Origin: Paenibacillus lutimineralis
GTDB taxonomy: Bacteria; Bacillota; Bacilli; Paenibacillales; Paenibacillaceae
DNA length: 64,000 bases
Assembly (NCBI RefSeq): GCF_003991425.1
Contig: NZ_CP034346.1
Span: 4,625,501-4,689,500, forward strand
Direction: 5' to 3'
Every line of letters starts with the position of its first letter. Position 1 is the stretch's first letter. Positions 1 to 8,423 of the stretch are shown here, piece after piece. The notes below the pieces were generated by a model that did no database searches, was not told the DNA's origin, and saw only the letters and a program-made list of their open reading frames with translations. Both the position numbers and the translations under genes were made by a program.

Positions 1-800
1 TCCGCAAAATCCTCGATTATTCTTTGTGTATAACTCCTTTGAAATCCTCTAATTGTGTTAAGTATGTCTTTTATTGAGTAGTCAGGTGACCTTAACAAAA
101 GATCTACTGCAAGTTTCATTCCCGGGTGCTTCACATTATGATCTGAGTAGACCATTGAATTATATCTACCCATCCACTTTCTTAACGTGCCCCATTGCTT
201 CACGCTTTTTATATACGGTGGGTATCCACAATTCATTAATTCATCTATTGCTTTCTGATTATTTTTGTCTTTTGCTTTATTCAATGTCCATTGTAAACAT
301 AGAGCGTCATTATCCGCCCAGTTTATGATTTGAGAAATTCCAATATAAGCACGATAATCTTCAGGGTTCTCGTAAGCTAATCGCAATCCCAGTATAGTTC
401 CCCATGAATAGCCCGCAATATATATTTTATTTTTATTAAATTCTTTCTTTAAGTACCTAACTACTTCCTTAGAATCCAATATGTATTGATCAACACGGAA
501 TGAATCCTTGGATGTATTGCTATTAAATGTTTTTCCTGATCCCCTCTGATCCCAAAAAACTACTGTGTAATGTTTGACCAATTCTTTAGTTGTTGTTGCC
601 ACAACGTAGTCCCTTGAGCGACTCGATACACCAGGTATAGGTAACCCAGGACCTCCATGTAAAATAAGTAATACTGGATTATTAATATCTTCAGTTTGGA
701 TTAATAGATACTGGTCAATTCCACCTATTTCCACTTTCTCTACTTTACTTATCCCTGTCTCTGATATAATAAAATCTTTCTTGGGAAATAGAACTGCCAC
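1..800 (-). CDS. Alpha/beta hydrolase, proline iminopeptidase-like (3' end outside window)
   Basis: Read from a GTG at 800 with a GGAGG-type site just upstream; an ATG two bases further up is in another frame. About 266 residues are visible before the window edge, with no stop. HGGPG at residues 48-52 is the oxyanion-hole motif of prolyl aminopeptidase-like hydrolases, DQRGSGKT follows at 84-91, and GYSWGT at 130-135 carries the probable nucleophile Ser132. The Asp and His of the triad should lie beyond the edge. Family knowledge suggests a cytosolic peptidase or esterase; the substrate is unknown. The gene is AT-rich and begins 57 bp from an attC-like palindrome, so it may be cassette cargo (inference). 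Confidence 0.8.
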   Translation of the reverse strand, partial: MAVLFPKKDFIISETGISKVEKVEIGGIDQYLLIQTEDINNPVLLILHGGPGLPIPGVSSRSRDYVVATTTKELVKHYTVVFWDQRGSGKTFNSNTSKDSFRVDQYILDSKEVVRYLKKEFNKNKIYIAGYSWGTILGLRLAYENPEDYRAYIGISQIINWADNDALCLQWTLNKAKDKNNQKAIDELMNCGYPPYIKSVKQWGTLRKWMGRYNSMVYSDHNVKHPGMKLAVDLLLRSPDYSIKDILNTIRGFQRSYTQRIIEDFA

Positions 801-856
801 ATTATATCTCCTCCTCCTCCACCAATTCTTCTAGTACTTAATAATTTAAATGGTAT

Positions 857-1007
857 TTCACATAACGTTCTTGTATTCACGAAACGCCCCAGCCTTAGAT
901 AGCTCTTATCTTAGGCTGGGGCGTATGTTGTCTGAGCTCCTTCCATGATTATACATCTGACAACGAAAGGGCGATAGCCCTGAAGCGTGAATACGGTGTT
1001 ATGTGAA
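857..1007. repeat. attC-like imperfect palindrome, copy 1
   Basis: Outer arms are TTCACATAAC (857-866) and GTTATGTGAA (998-1007), which are perfect reverse complements. Inner arms are GTATTCACG (873-881) and CGTGAATAC (986-994). The spacers between outer and inner arms are unequal, 6 nt on one side and 3 on the other. Inside lie a long hairpin with GCCCCAGCC/GGCTGGGGC arms (886-922) and a small GGGC-gata-GCCC hairpin near 970. Paired outer R-like boxes carrying AAC/GTT, offset inner boxes and a variable middle are the layout of integron attC sites. It sits between the starts and ends of two co-oriented genes. Confidence 0.6.
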
Positions 1008-1029
1008 GTAATCGACTCCCTTGAATAAC

Positions 1030-1566
1030 CTACATAATTACTTTCCTTAACGAACAGTCATTAAGTGCCTGATTAATATGTTCTTTGTTCGTGTTCATTT
1101 CTATGCCATCAGCAATACTCTCCATTGGAAAAAATGCAAGTGTGATATCCTCTTCCAAATGGAGTAGAACGGCATAATCAAAATGTACTTGTTCTTCACC
1201 AATCAATTCAGTTTTTTGATAGATCTCAATCTTCTCAAGTCTTAAAGCTTGGGGTAGATGATAAGTAAAATGCGGCCCAGAATAACTTCTTTGTTTAATG
1301 TTATATATAATTCCATCAGGTTTATCGCCACATTCAACGATAAGCTTCCAGTAGTCATTGTATACATCTGTCTCCAACCAAACATTCTTAAATATAAGAA
1401 AAAAATCATTATCGATTGAAATGCTGAAACTATAATAAGAACCAATGTATGTAGAATTATAGCGATTCTCGGCTCCAGGTGAATTTACAAATTGTATCTG
1501 TTTTCCTATGCAGTTTCTTAGAATTTCAATCTGTTGCTCTTCTAGCTGAGCAGAGTATTGTTTCAT
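1030..1566 (-). CDS. Hypothetical protein, possible cassette cargo
   Basis: A 178-residue protein of no family I recognise. The start chosen is the ATG at 1566, seven codons inside a longer frame, because GAGGAG lies at good spacing before it. There is no signal peptide, membrane segment or clear catalytic motif. It is rich in Tyr, Ile, Glu and Asp, with alternating hydrophobic stretches that suggest a small beta-rich cytosolic fold, as in immunity or SUKH-like proteins (speculative). It ends 22 bp from one attC-like palindrome and starts 29 bp from another, leaving almost no other DNA. That spacing is what a single-gene mobile cassette would have. Confidence 0.7.
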   Translation of the reverse strand: MKQYSAQLEEQQIEILRNCIGKQIQFVNSPGAENRYNSTYIGSYYSFSISIDNDFFLIFKNVWLETDVYNDYWKLIVECGDKPDGIIYNIKQRSYSGPHFTYHLPQALRLEKIEIYQKTELIGEEQVHFDYAVLLHLEEDITLAFFPMESIADGIEMNTNKEHINQALNDCSLRKVIM

Positions 1567-1594
1567 TATTGCTCCTCTTCGCATTCTCGATTAT

Positions 1595-1777
1595 TTCACA
1601 TAACGTTCATGTGGGTTCCCGAACCCTCACACCTTAAGCCGCGATGCGGTTAGGCGGTGCAGGGTTGTCCGGCTGATTATGCTTCCTGCAAACTGAATTA
1701 TCTCCGTTGTGATTTCGCTGCTTCTGCTTCGGACGGACCAAGGGGCGATAGCCGCAGCGGGAAAACGGTGTTATATG
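1595..1777. repeat. attC-like imperfect palindrome, copy 2
   Basis: The left end TTCACATAACGTTC (1595-1608) is identical to copy 1. The right end, ACGGTGTTATATG (1765-1777), differs by one base from copy 1. Inner arms are TTCCCG (1616-1621) and CGGGAA (1758-1763). The middle differs in length and sequence but again holds a CCTTA...TTAGG hairpin (about 1630-1653) and GGGCGATAGCC before the inner right arm. The ends are conserved and the centre diverged, as among attC sites of one array. From 1778 to 2014 I see no further gene, only AT-rich DNA with short interrupted frames. Confidence 0.6.
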
Positions 1778-2014
1778 TTGTTGACGCCTGCTATGAAATA
1801 CTTTTAAATGTCCATGCTTTTATTTTCTTTCACCACCCGTGAGGATTTACGCCCTTACTCAATTACCATGATTATACCTCCATTTCATAATTATGTAATC
1901 TTATTCCTTCCCATTCTCCTATATCCCTTCCAACCATTCACCTACGCTTAGGTATGGAACTTCTCTTCAATCTTCTTCTCGATCTCCCCTCCGACTTTCT
2001 CTCCATTACTCCCC

Positions 2015-2470
2015 CTAATCCTCCCTATAAATACGGTCGAGGGGGCTTTGGATGTGGCGGAGGACATGGATACCAACCTTCTTCTGAACACGGGAGCGTA
2101 CCACCGCTTCAGTGAACACTTTTTGCAGGGTACGCCTCATGCAGATGTGTCTGCCGATTTTGCCCAGGGAATAACCAAATGGCGGCATCTCCAGCTTAAT
2201 GTATTGCTTTACTAACAGCGACGCAGCTCTTGATAGAAGGGTATGTCGGTCCTTCTTTCCTTTCCCTTGTCGGATCGAGATGATTCCACGCTCCCAGTCA
2301 AGATCCTTTATCCTCAACCGTACCACCTTACTGACACGAAGTCCTGATGAATAAGCCAGATACAACATCGTCCTGTGCCTCAGATTATCCAGTGCTTGAA
2401 GGATGCGAATCACCGCTTGTTCGGAGAGCACGTAAGGAAGTTTCTTCTCCTTTTTGGGACGGAGGTAAGT
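2015..2470 (-). pseudogene. Tyrosine recombinase remnant (IntI/XerC-like), internally deleted
   Basis: The readable frame runs from about 2470 (a GTG at 2431 is the first possible start) and begins at the interdomain linker, RPKKEKKLPYVLS, so the N-terminal DNA-binding domain is missing. The catalytic domain keeps the first Arg in SSGLRVSKVVRL, the KGKKDR beta-strand motif and the HVLRH box. It then jumps straight to a terminal SPLDRIYRED. The segment carrying the last His/Trp and the nucleophilic Tyr is deleted, so the product cannot be active. An SPLD-type tail after the catalytic Tyr is usual in IntI and related Xer proteins. It lies 240 bp from the attC-like elements. Confidence 0.75.
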
Positions 2471-2543
2471 TTGTCAACTTCCTAACCACAGACCCGACAA
2501 AAAAGGACACCCCGTCAAAGGAATGCCCTTTAAATCCGCCTCA

Positions 2544-3113
2544 CTAGAACACCTTCTTCTTTCCCTGCTCAGCCTTCAAGATTTCAACTGCCTCGCGGAA
2601 GCGCAGTGAGTGAATAATCTCGCGCTCGCGTAAGAACTTCAGGCTGTCTTGCAGATCCACGTCATCGGTCATATCGATCAGCCACTGATATGTAGCCCGG
2701 GCCTTCTCCTCCGCGGCAATATCCTCATACAAATCGGCGATGGGATCGCCCTTCGCCTGGATATAGGCGGCCGTGAACGGTACGCCCGAAGCATTCTCAT
2801 AGAAGAGCGCGCTATCATGGGCAACATAATGAGGCGCCAGCCCGCAAGCTCGTAATTCCTCTACAGTCGCATCCTTCGTGAGCTTGAACACCATAGTGGC
2901 AATCATCTCGAGATGCGCAAATTCCTCCGTCGAAATGTCCGTAAGTAATCCAATCACTTTATCCGGAATCGAATACCTCTGATTCATGTAGCGCAGCGCA
3001 GCCGCGAGTTCCCCATCAGCACCGCCATACTGCTCCAGCAGCAGCTTCGCCATTCCGATATCGCATTTACCTACACGAACCGGGTATTGCAGCTTCTTCT
3101 CATATACCCACAT
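2544..3113 (-). CDS. cotJC: Spore coat protein CotJC, manganese-catalase family
   Basis: A 189-residue protein with the ferritin-like four-helix fold of Mn catalases. Metal ligands are expected in EEFAHLEM (about residues 64-71) and in the later EEKAR and EIIHSLRF helices, and these acidic/His motifs are visible. Its length matches CotJC of Bacillus. A GGAGG lies before the ATG. It is the last gene of cotJABC, whose products assemble in the inner spore coat under mother-cell control. The 207 bp separating it from cotJB contain a degenerate mobile-type repeat. Confidence 0.93.
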   Translation of the reverse strand: MWVYEKKLQYPVRVGKCDIGMAKLLLEQYGGADGELAAALRYMNQRYSIPDKVIGLLTDISTEEFAHLEMIATMVFKLTKDATVEELRACGLAPHYVAHDSALFYENASGVPFTAAYIQAKGDPIADLYEDIAAEEKARATYQWLIDMTDDVDLQDSLKFLREREIIHSLRFREAVEILKAEQGKKKVF

Positions 3114-3140
3114 TTTCTCCGCCTTACCTCCTTCTGCTCA

Positions 3141-3299
3141 TTTTCATAAGGCCCACTTTACAGCGCTGAAGCTTATGTTAGTTGTGCATTTTGCAGAATG
3201 ATGGAGTTGCCTGAAGCTAATGTCTGAGGATGCAGTCGTTCATCCAATAACTGGCCTCAGGTGGAAGGTCTTAATCAAGACCGTATTTTTGAACACTCT
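3141..3299 (-). repeat. Degenerate copy of the GTTCAAAAA-ended MITE-like family, inside the cotJ operon
   Basis: The stretch between cotJB and cotJC begins with a decayed terminal repeat (TTTTCATAAGGCCCACTTTA), followed by CAGCGCTGAAGCTTATG, and ends with TTTTTGAACACTCT. These match the end of the copy at 40253-40469, which carries AAGCTTCGGTGCTGAAAA next to its GAAC terminus. The interior no longer aligns well. It lies between two genes of one operon. Confidence 0.6.
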
Positions 3300-3320
3300 C
3301 CATAAATAATCAAGGCAGGC

Positions 3321-3596
3321 CTAGACCTGCCAAGGCCATGGAACGTTAACCCATTCCCACGGGTATCTCGAGAAAGAATGCCCGAAATTCTGCAACGGAC
3401 CGTATAAGTGTTGAAAGTGCTCTGCCAGATGTCGTCTTTCCAATGCCAATTGATTAAATTGCTGGAGCGCAGCCAAGTCCCCCGGATGCGTATCCAGATA
3501 AAGGTTCAGCTCGACGAGCGTGAAATCCAGTGCCTGCAGCTTCTCCAGCATGTCATAATACTCCTGATCGCAATGCGGCTTAGTTACTTCATTCAT
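3321..3596 (-). CDS. cotJB: Spore coat protein CotJB
   Basis: A 91-residue protein. The ATG at 3596 was chosen over an upstream one at 3662 because it overlaps the end of cotJA by 8 bp and follows a GGAAGG site, the usual translational coupling in cotJAB. It is rich in helix-forming residues (DMLEKLQALDFTLVELNLYLDTHP), with an aromatic C-terminus containing PWEWVNVPWPW, which is typical of CotJB. The family is a coat component that depends on CotE and co-assembles with CotJC. Its biochemical activity is unknown. Confidence 0.92.
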   Translation of the reverse strand: MNEVTKPHCDQEYYDMLEKLQALDFTLVELNLYLDTHPGDLAALQQFNQLALERRHLAEHFQHLYGPLQNFGHSFSRYPWEWVNVPWPWQV

Positions 3597-3819
3597 TCGT
3601 CTGCCTTCCTTTCCCCCACCGGGATTCATAGGGGCTGTATAATGCGGGCCATAGCGTACCATGTCTTAATGCTTCCTGTGGACTGAACTGCGGCAGATTG
3701 GGTGGCTGGAAGGGCATATATAAATGCGGCGGTGTACTATAGGTTTTAATCAATATCGGCGGGCAAGGATCAAAAGGGCCAATGAAAGGGGTATATGACT
3801 TCTCCTGAGTAAAGTTCAA
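3589..3819 (-). CDS. cotJA: Spore coat-associated protein CotJA
   Basis: A 76-residue Pro-rich protein with the CotJA pattern FDPCPPILIKTYSTPPHLYMPFQPPNLPQFSP. Translation starts at a TTG (3819) with a strong AGGAGG at 7-nt spacing; no ATG is available upstream. It is the first gene of cotJABC. In the family it is a spore coat or coat-precursor component with no known enzymatic role. A possible sigma-E promoter lies about 80 bp upstream. Confidence 0.92.
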   Translation of the reverse strand: MNFTQEKSYTPFIGPFDPCPPILIKTYSTPPHLYMPFQPPNLPQFSPQEALRHGTLWPALYSPYESRWGKGRQTNE

Positions 3820-3897
3820 ATCACTTCCTCCTTTACATACTGGTTTTCAAGATCGCTGCGGCTTGGGACAAATCTAGTCACGATCTCCTCATTCTTT

Positions 3898-3926
3898 AAC
3901 ATATGACATTCGCCCAAATAATGAAC
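3898..3926 (-). promoter_or_regulatory. Possible sigma-E promoter of cotJABC
   Basis: On the minus strand GTTCATT (3920-3926) and CATATGTT (3898-3905) are separated by 14 bp, close to the mother-cell sigma-E pattern. The -35 match is only moderate. Confidence 0.35.
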
Positions 3927-3946
3927 TAAAAAGCGTGAATAAACAG

Positions 3947-3972
3947 CAAAAAACCGCCCTCTCCAGAGCGGT
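3947..3972 (-). terminator. Rho-independent terminator after the 4001-4492 gene
   Basis: The stem ACCGC.CT/AG.GCGGT is followed on the minus strand by a run of T. Confidence 0.75.
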
Positions 3973-4000
3973 CAAGCCAAATATTGATCCCATTATTATA

Positions 4001-4492
4001 TTAAATAGTAATCTCATCCGTTATACTCATTGGAATCTGCTCCGAATGAATCTCACCTTGGTTATCCTTCCAAGTAATCTGGACAATCGTGTTCTCGAGA
4101 CTAGTTCGCTCCGGCTTGATATCATCAGCACCAAGAGGTGCCGTAATCGAGCCAAAGTTGCCCAGATTCTCATAAATACCTACTGGTCCGCCTTGACTGG
4201 TATGAATCGTGTTATATACCGTCTCGTTGTCTTCAATGACTTCTATAGCGTAATAATCAGATTGATCAATCGCCTTGCTCCCGATATACCGAAGTCCCGC
4301 TTCTCCCCTCTTAATCTGCTCCTGATCCATAACTACTTTATAGTTGATGACTGTCCAATTCTCACCTTCCCCATCCATAAAATACAGATTTGCCGTAGGC
4401 TCCTGCCTCCCGCCATGCCAAAGCAATGCACCAAGTACAATGTTCATAACTGCAGACAGTAATAATCCGTACCAAGCAACCCTATACCTCAT
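4001..4492 (-). CDS. Hypothetical membrane-anchored or secreted protein
   Basis: A 163-residue protein. The N-terminus MRYRVAWYGLLLSAVMNIVLGALLW is a single membrane segment or uncleaved signal, so the rest should face the outside. The exported part has alternating polar and hydrophobic residues with many Asp, Glu and Thr, suggesting a beta-sandwich; I see no known domain. It is monocistronic, with terminators on both sides. It follows cotJ in opposite order of expression, but nothing ties it to sporulation. Confidence 0.7.
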   Translation of the reverse strand: MRYRVAWYGLLLSAVMNIVLGALLWHGGRQEPTANLYFMDGEGENWTVINYKVVMDQEQIKRGEAGLRYIGSKAIDQSDYYAIEVIEDNETVYNTIHTSQGGPVGIYENLGNFGSITAPLGADDIKPERTSLENTIVQITWKDNQGEIHSEQIPMSITDEITI

Positions 4493-4600
4493 ACTCCCGC
4501 CTTTCGGACTTCTGTTTAACTAGCATGTAGTCGTGTCCCGTTAATTCTCTATTTCCACTTATTATACCAACCACCTCCGCTCTAACAACCTATATTGGAA

Positions 4601-4660
4601 AATAAAAACCGTCAGCATCACACCGTACTCCAAGTTCTCAAGTACAGCATGACCTGACGG
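4601..4660 (-). terminator. Terminator after the CNNM/CBS gene
   Basis: CCGTCAG (4609-4615) pairs with CTGACGG (4654-4660) around an inner GTAC hairpin, with TTTTTATTTT following on the minus strand. Confidence 0.75.
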
Positions 4661-4741
4661 CCTTGTTATATTGGGTTAACCTTATTCGCAAGAAATCATT
4701 AATTCATCTGATCTTGCCAGAATCTTGGGAAACCTGAAACC

Positions 4742-6091
4742 CTATGATTCCTCACATGGATCATCGGGGAGCTCTGGCTCCACTAATTTAATGATCTTCA
4801 CGCGGGTAATTCGCAGGCGGCTTGCTTCAGCAACCTCGAAAATAATATTGTCCTCCTGCTTCTTCTTCCCCTTGGCTGGAATCCCTTCCAGCTCCTTGAA
4901 CAGCCAGCCGCCGATGGAATCAACCTCATCGTCCACCAGCTCACTTCCGATCAGATCATTAACCTCTTCGATTAACAAACGGCCGTCTACCGAGTATACG
5001 CCATCTTGCAGCTTTTCGATTTCCGGGCGCTCATCCTCGAACTCATCATGAAGATCGCCGACGATCTCCTCGAGAATCTCTTCAACCGTCAGAATACCGG
5101 CTGTACCACCATACTCATCCACCACAATCGCAAGCTGTGAATGCCGCTTCTGCATCAGCCGCAGCACATGGCTAACTTCCATCGATTCCGGTACGTTTAG
5201 AATCGGACGCACCATATCCGCGAGTTCCTTCGGACCTTCCGGCTCCGGCAGCAGCAGATCGGTAATATGTACAAAGCCAATGATCTGGTCTTTATCCTCC
5301 ACAGCCACCGGATAGCGCGAATGCTTCGTATCGTTGATAATCTTCAAATTCTCTTCCCAGGATAGATTAGTGAATAAGCAATCCATATCCGTCCGCGGAA
5401 GCATAACCTCCCGTGCCAGCATATCCGAGAAGTCAAAAATATTATCCATCAGCTTCATTTCATCTTTGTCGATCACGCCGCTCTTAGCGCTCTGATTCAT
5501 CAAGATCCGTATTTCTTCTTCGGAATGCGCCGCTTCAGCCTCATTCGCCGGCTGAATGCCGATTAAGCGCAGCAGCCCGTTAGCCGCTGTATTAAGCAGC
5601 CAAATAACCGGCAGGAACAGCTTGTAGAAGAATAGCAGCGGAGCTGACAACCACAGTGATGTCGCCTCGGACTTCTGTATAGCCAGCGATTTAGGAGCTA
5701 GTTCACCGACTACAATATGCAGGAACGTAATAATCGCGAAGCCTACTGCTACGGAAATCGTGGAGATCAGTGCAGGATCCGTAACTCCGAGCTTATACAT
5801 AATAGGCATGACAATAAGCTCGGATACAGCTGGCTCACCAACCCAGCCAAGACCGAGTGATGCAAGCGTAATTCCTAACTGAGTAGCCGATAAGTATGCG
5901 TCCAATTTCTTGTTGACTCGAAGCGCATAGGAAGCCCTTCGATTCCCTTCGCTGACAAGCTGGGTCAGCCGTGATTGGCGCACCTTAACGAGCGAGAATT
6001 CCGCAGCAACGAAGAACCCGTTAAAGAACACCAGGATTAAGACTATAAGTAGGTTAGAAATAATCTTGCCAACTTCAAAATCGGTGTGCAA
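4742..6091 (-). CDS. CNNM/CBS-domain membrane protein (hemolysin C/CorC family)
   Basis: A 449-residue integral membrane protein. Residues 1 to about 195 form the DUF21/CNNM domain with four hydrophobic segments, including the conserved TLASLGLGWVGEPAV and VVGELAPKSLAI stretches. A CBS-domain pair follows at about 210-335 (PRTDMDCLF...VEDKDQIIGFVHI). A C-terminal CorC_HlyC domain ends the protein, with DEYGGTAGILTVEEILEEIVGD before it. The family takes part in Mg2+/Co2+ homeostasis or efflux with adenine-nucleotide sensing by the CBS pair; 'hemolysin' is a historical label. It lies 51 bp downstream of yfkAB in the same direction and may share its transcript. Confidence 0.9.
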   Translation of the reverse strand: MHTDFEVGKIISNLLIVLILVFFNGFFVAAEFSLVKVRQSRLTQLVSEGNRRASYALRVNKKLDAYLSATQLGITLASLGLGWVGEPAVSELIVMPIMYKLGVTDPALISTISVAVGFAIITFLHIVVGELAPKSLAIQKSEATSLWLSAPLLFFYKLFLPVIWLLNTAANGLLRLIGIQPANEAEAAHSEEEIRILMNQSAKSGVIDKDEMKLMDNIFDFSDMLAREVMLPRTDMDCLFTNLSWEENLKIINDTKHSRYPVAVEDKDQIIGFVHITDLLLPEPEGPKELADMVRPILNVPESMEVSHVLRLMQKRHSQLAIVVDEYGGTAGILTVEEILEEIVGDLHDEFEDERPEIEKLQDGVYSVDGRLLIEEVNDLIGSELVDDEVDSIGGWLFKELEGIPAKGKKKQEDNIIFEVAEASRLRITRVKIIKLVEPELPDDPCEES

Positions 6092-6142
6092 GATGAACGC
6101 CTCTTTTCTGTGTGATTACGTATAATGTCTTATTGTTAAATA

Positions 6143-7279
6143 TTATAGTTCGATGGCTTTACGCGATTTGAAGTCGATATCCTTATAATACATATCGGCA
6201 ACCAGCAGATTTGGACCACAGCAATTCGCAGCAGGGCAATGGCAGTTCACCTTCTGATTGAGCGGATGCTCCGTAAGCCACTTCTCAAAAATATCATCCA
6301 GACGCCCGTCACGCAAATTGCCAAAGGCCGGAATCGCCGCAAAGTCGGTGACGAATACATCGCCTGTGAACATGTTTACGTTCACCCGATTGCGTCCATC
6401 CGGGTCATTGCGCACCGTAACATTCGGTTCCTCGCGTAGACGACGCAGCAGCTTGGCATCCTCCGCGCTTGGATTGCAGGCGAAGAAAGGAAGCGTACCG
6501 AACAGCATCCATAGCTTAGGATCACGAACATCAAGCAAGGAATGGATGGCTCCGCGCATCTGATCCAACGATAGCATAGGCAGTCCCTCTGCGAAGTCAG
6601 CCGCGTACATCGGATGGACCTCATGGCGTTTACAGCCCATCTCCAGAATCAAGCGATGAATCTCCGGCAGCTTCTCATAAGTTCGGTAATTGATCATCGA
6701 TTCTGCGGAGATGAACATCCCTTCCTCACTCAAGCGGCGGGTGTTCTCCACCATTTTGTCATACATTCTGTAAGCAACCTCAGACTTGACTGGATGCCCA
6801 CTGCGGGCGAAGCCCACCTCGTGGAAGTCCCGCTCGCTCGTGTAATTGAACGAGATATGCATAACATCCAGGTAAGGCAGCAGCTTCTCGTAACGCTCAT
6901 AATCAAGCGTCAGATTGGAATTGATCTGAGAACGAATCCCCCGTGACCTTGCGTATTTCAATAGCGGAACAATCAACTCGTCGACCGTCTGCTTCCGAAA
7001 TGTAGGCTCTCCGCCAGTGATACTGATCGTCTGCAGGTTCTCGACCTCATCCAGCGCACTTAGCATCATATCGAGTGGAATATGCTCCGGCTCCTTCATC
7101 ACAAGACTATCGCCTACTGCGCAATGTTCACAACGCATATTGCACAGATTGGTTACCGTCATCTCCACGCTGGTCAGTACATGTCGACCGTACTGCTTAA
7201 GCGACAGAATCGGGTCCCACGGATCATAACTCGGGCTTATTTGCCGGATGGCTTCATTGTTCATACTCATTATTTTCAT
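6143..7279 (-). CDS. yfkAB: Radical SAM protein YfkAB
   Basis: A 378-residue radical-SAM protein. Cys46, Cys50 and Cys53 in CNMRCEHC bind the 4Fe-4S cluster, and ITGGEPTF supplies the SAM-binding glycines. The C-terminus carries CHCPAANCCGP, the extra Cys cluster that defines the YfkAB group. The reaction is unknown; the extra cysteines suggest an auxiliary cluster. The start at 7279 follows AAGGTGAG. The gene begins 16 bp after the HD-GYP stop, so the two are probably cotranscribed. Its clusters would come from the suf system encoded downstream. Confidence 0.92.
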   Translation of the reverse strand: MKIMSMNNEAIRQISPSYDPWDPILSLKQYGRHVLTSVEMTVTNLCNMRCEHCAVGDSLVMKEPEHIPLDMMLSALDEVENLQTISITGGEPTFRKQTVDELIVPLLKYARSRGIRSQINSNLTLDYERYEKLLPYLDVMHISFNYTSERDFHEVGFARSGHPVKSEVAYRMYDKMVENTRRLSEEGMFISAESMINYRTYEKLPEIHRLILEMGCKRHEVHPMYAADFAEGLPMLSLDQMRGAIHSLLDVRDPKLWMLFGTLPFFACNPSAEDAKLLRRLREEPNVTVRNDPDGRNRVNVNMFTGDVFVTDFAAIPAFGNLRDGRLDDIFEKWLTEHPLNQKVNCHCPAANCCGPNLLVADMYYKDIDFKSRKAIEL

Positions 7280-7295
7280 ATTATACTCACCTTAT

Positions 7296-8393
7296 TTATT
7301 TTATAGCTTCTTTTGTACCATCTACTCCGGTAATAACGACGGATAGACGGTTTGACAGATCGATATCGTACGGAGACTTCAAATCAACTCCGTCAGGATC
7401 GGTCAGTACTCTGACCACAGGTCTGTGCGGAATCGCCTTGTGAATCTTGGCGACAACACCTCGTTCACCAGTGCTTAGATCAACGGTCATACCCACCGGA
7501 TATATAGCCATATGATCTCTGAATAGCTCTAACTTCGATTTCTCATACCATTCTCCGCAGCCTGCATAGAGCACCTCCAGTGCCTGATGCGGCAGCATCG
7601 CCGGACGGTATACCCGGTGCGTTGTCATCGCATCGAACGCATCTGTGATTGCGATCCAGCGGGCGAATTCATGGATCTCATCGCCCTTCAAGCCACGCGG
7701 ATAACCGCCGCCGTTAATGCGTTCATGATGCTGATAAGCACAGTGGGCTGCCTTGAGCGGAATCCCTGGTTCATCCTTCAACAGCTTGAACCCGATCTCG
7801 GTATGCTGCTTAATCTGTGCGAATTCCTCGTCAGTCAATTGGGACGGCTTATTCAGAACATCCCGCGGCACCTTCGTCTTGCCTATATCATGCAGCATGG
7901 CTCCAAGGCCGAGCAGAGTCAGATCCTCTTTGCTATAGCCATAGACCTGACCTAGCAACAAAGTATATAAGCATACATTCAAAGAATGGCGGTAAAGGTA
8001 ATGATCCATACTATCGATATTCATCATCATGATCATTGCATCTTCCCGAGAGCTGAGGTCATCGACGATGGATTCGACCAAGCCGGAGAAGGTCTTGCCC
8101 AGATAGGGATAGGCTACCCCTTTCATCGCCGGCTCCATCAGCTTCTTGAAGTTGACCCTTAATTCATTCAACGCGCGGCGGCGCGTAGTTTCTTCGATCA
8201 TCTCGCTGATCTGAATATCATCCGTACGATGATCAGCAATATAGATATAATCGAGGCCGTGGTGACGCAAGCGGCGAATGATAGCATCATTTATTTCTGC
8301 ATTTTCCGATAAGAGAACAATCCCGTCCTCATTATAAATCTTTTTACCCAGCTTCATTCCTGGTTGTAGAGAATTTATAGCTATTAACCGCAA
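7296..8393 (-). CDS. HD-GYP domain c-di-GMP phosphodiesterase
   Basis: A 365-residue cytosolic protein. An N-terminal region (1-115) of a type often found before Firmicute HD-GYP domains precedes the catalytic domain. His136 (RHSLNV), His168-Asp169 (HDIGK), HHE at 222-224 and GYP at 230-232 are all present, so metal binding and hydrolysis of cyclic di-GMP are expected. It sits between yunD and yfkAB with short gaps. A paralog with the same register at 10445-11491 has lost the HD His. Confidence 0.92.
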   Translation of the reverse strand: MRLIAINSLQPGMKLGKKIYNEDGIVLLSENAEINDAIIRRLRHHGLDYIYIADHRTDDIQISEMIEETTRRRALNELRVNFKKLMEPAMKGVAYPYLGKTFSGLVESIVDDLSSREDAMIMMMNIDSMDHYLYRHSLNVCLYTLLLGQVYGYSKEDLTLLGLGAMLHDIGKTKVPRDVLNKPSQLTDEEFAQIKQHTEIGFKLLKDEPGIPLKAAHCAYQHHERINGGGYPRGLKGDEIHEFARWIAITDAFDAMTTHRVYRPAMLPHQALEVLYAGCGEWYEKSKLELFRDHMAIYPVGMTVDLSTGERGVVAKIHKAIPHRPVVRVLTDPDGVDLKSPYDIDLSNRLSVVITGVDGTKEAIK

Positions 8394-8423
8394 CTAAACC
8401 ACTTCCGTCTCGTTATAAATCGC

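Noticed and set aside
886..922. Rho-independent terminator at the GCCCCAGCC hairpin
   Set aside because: The stem is strong but no T run follows on either strand; it fits better as an inner arm of the attC-like element.
1657..1842. A 61-codon plus-strand frame
   Set aside because: It runs through attC-like copy 2 and has no ribosome site or domain.
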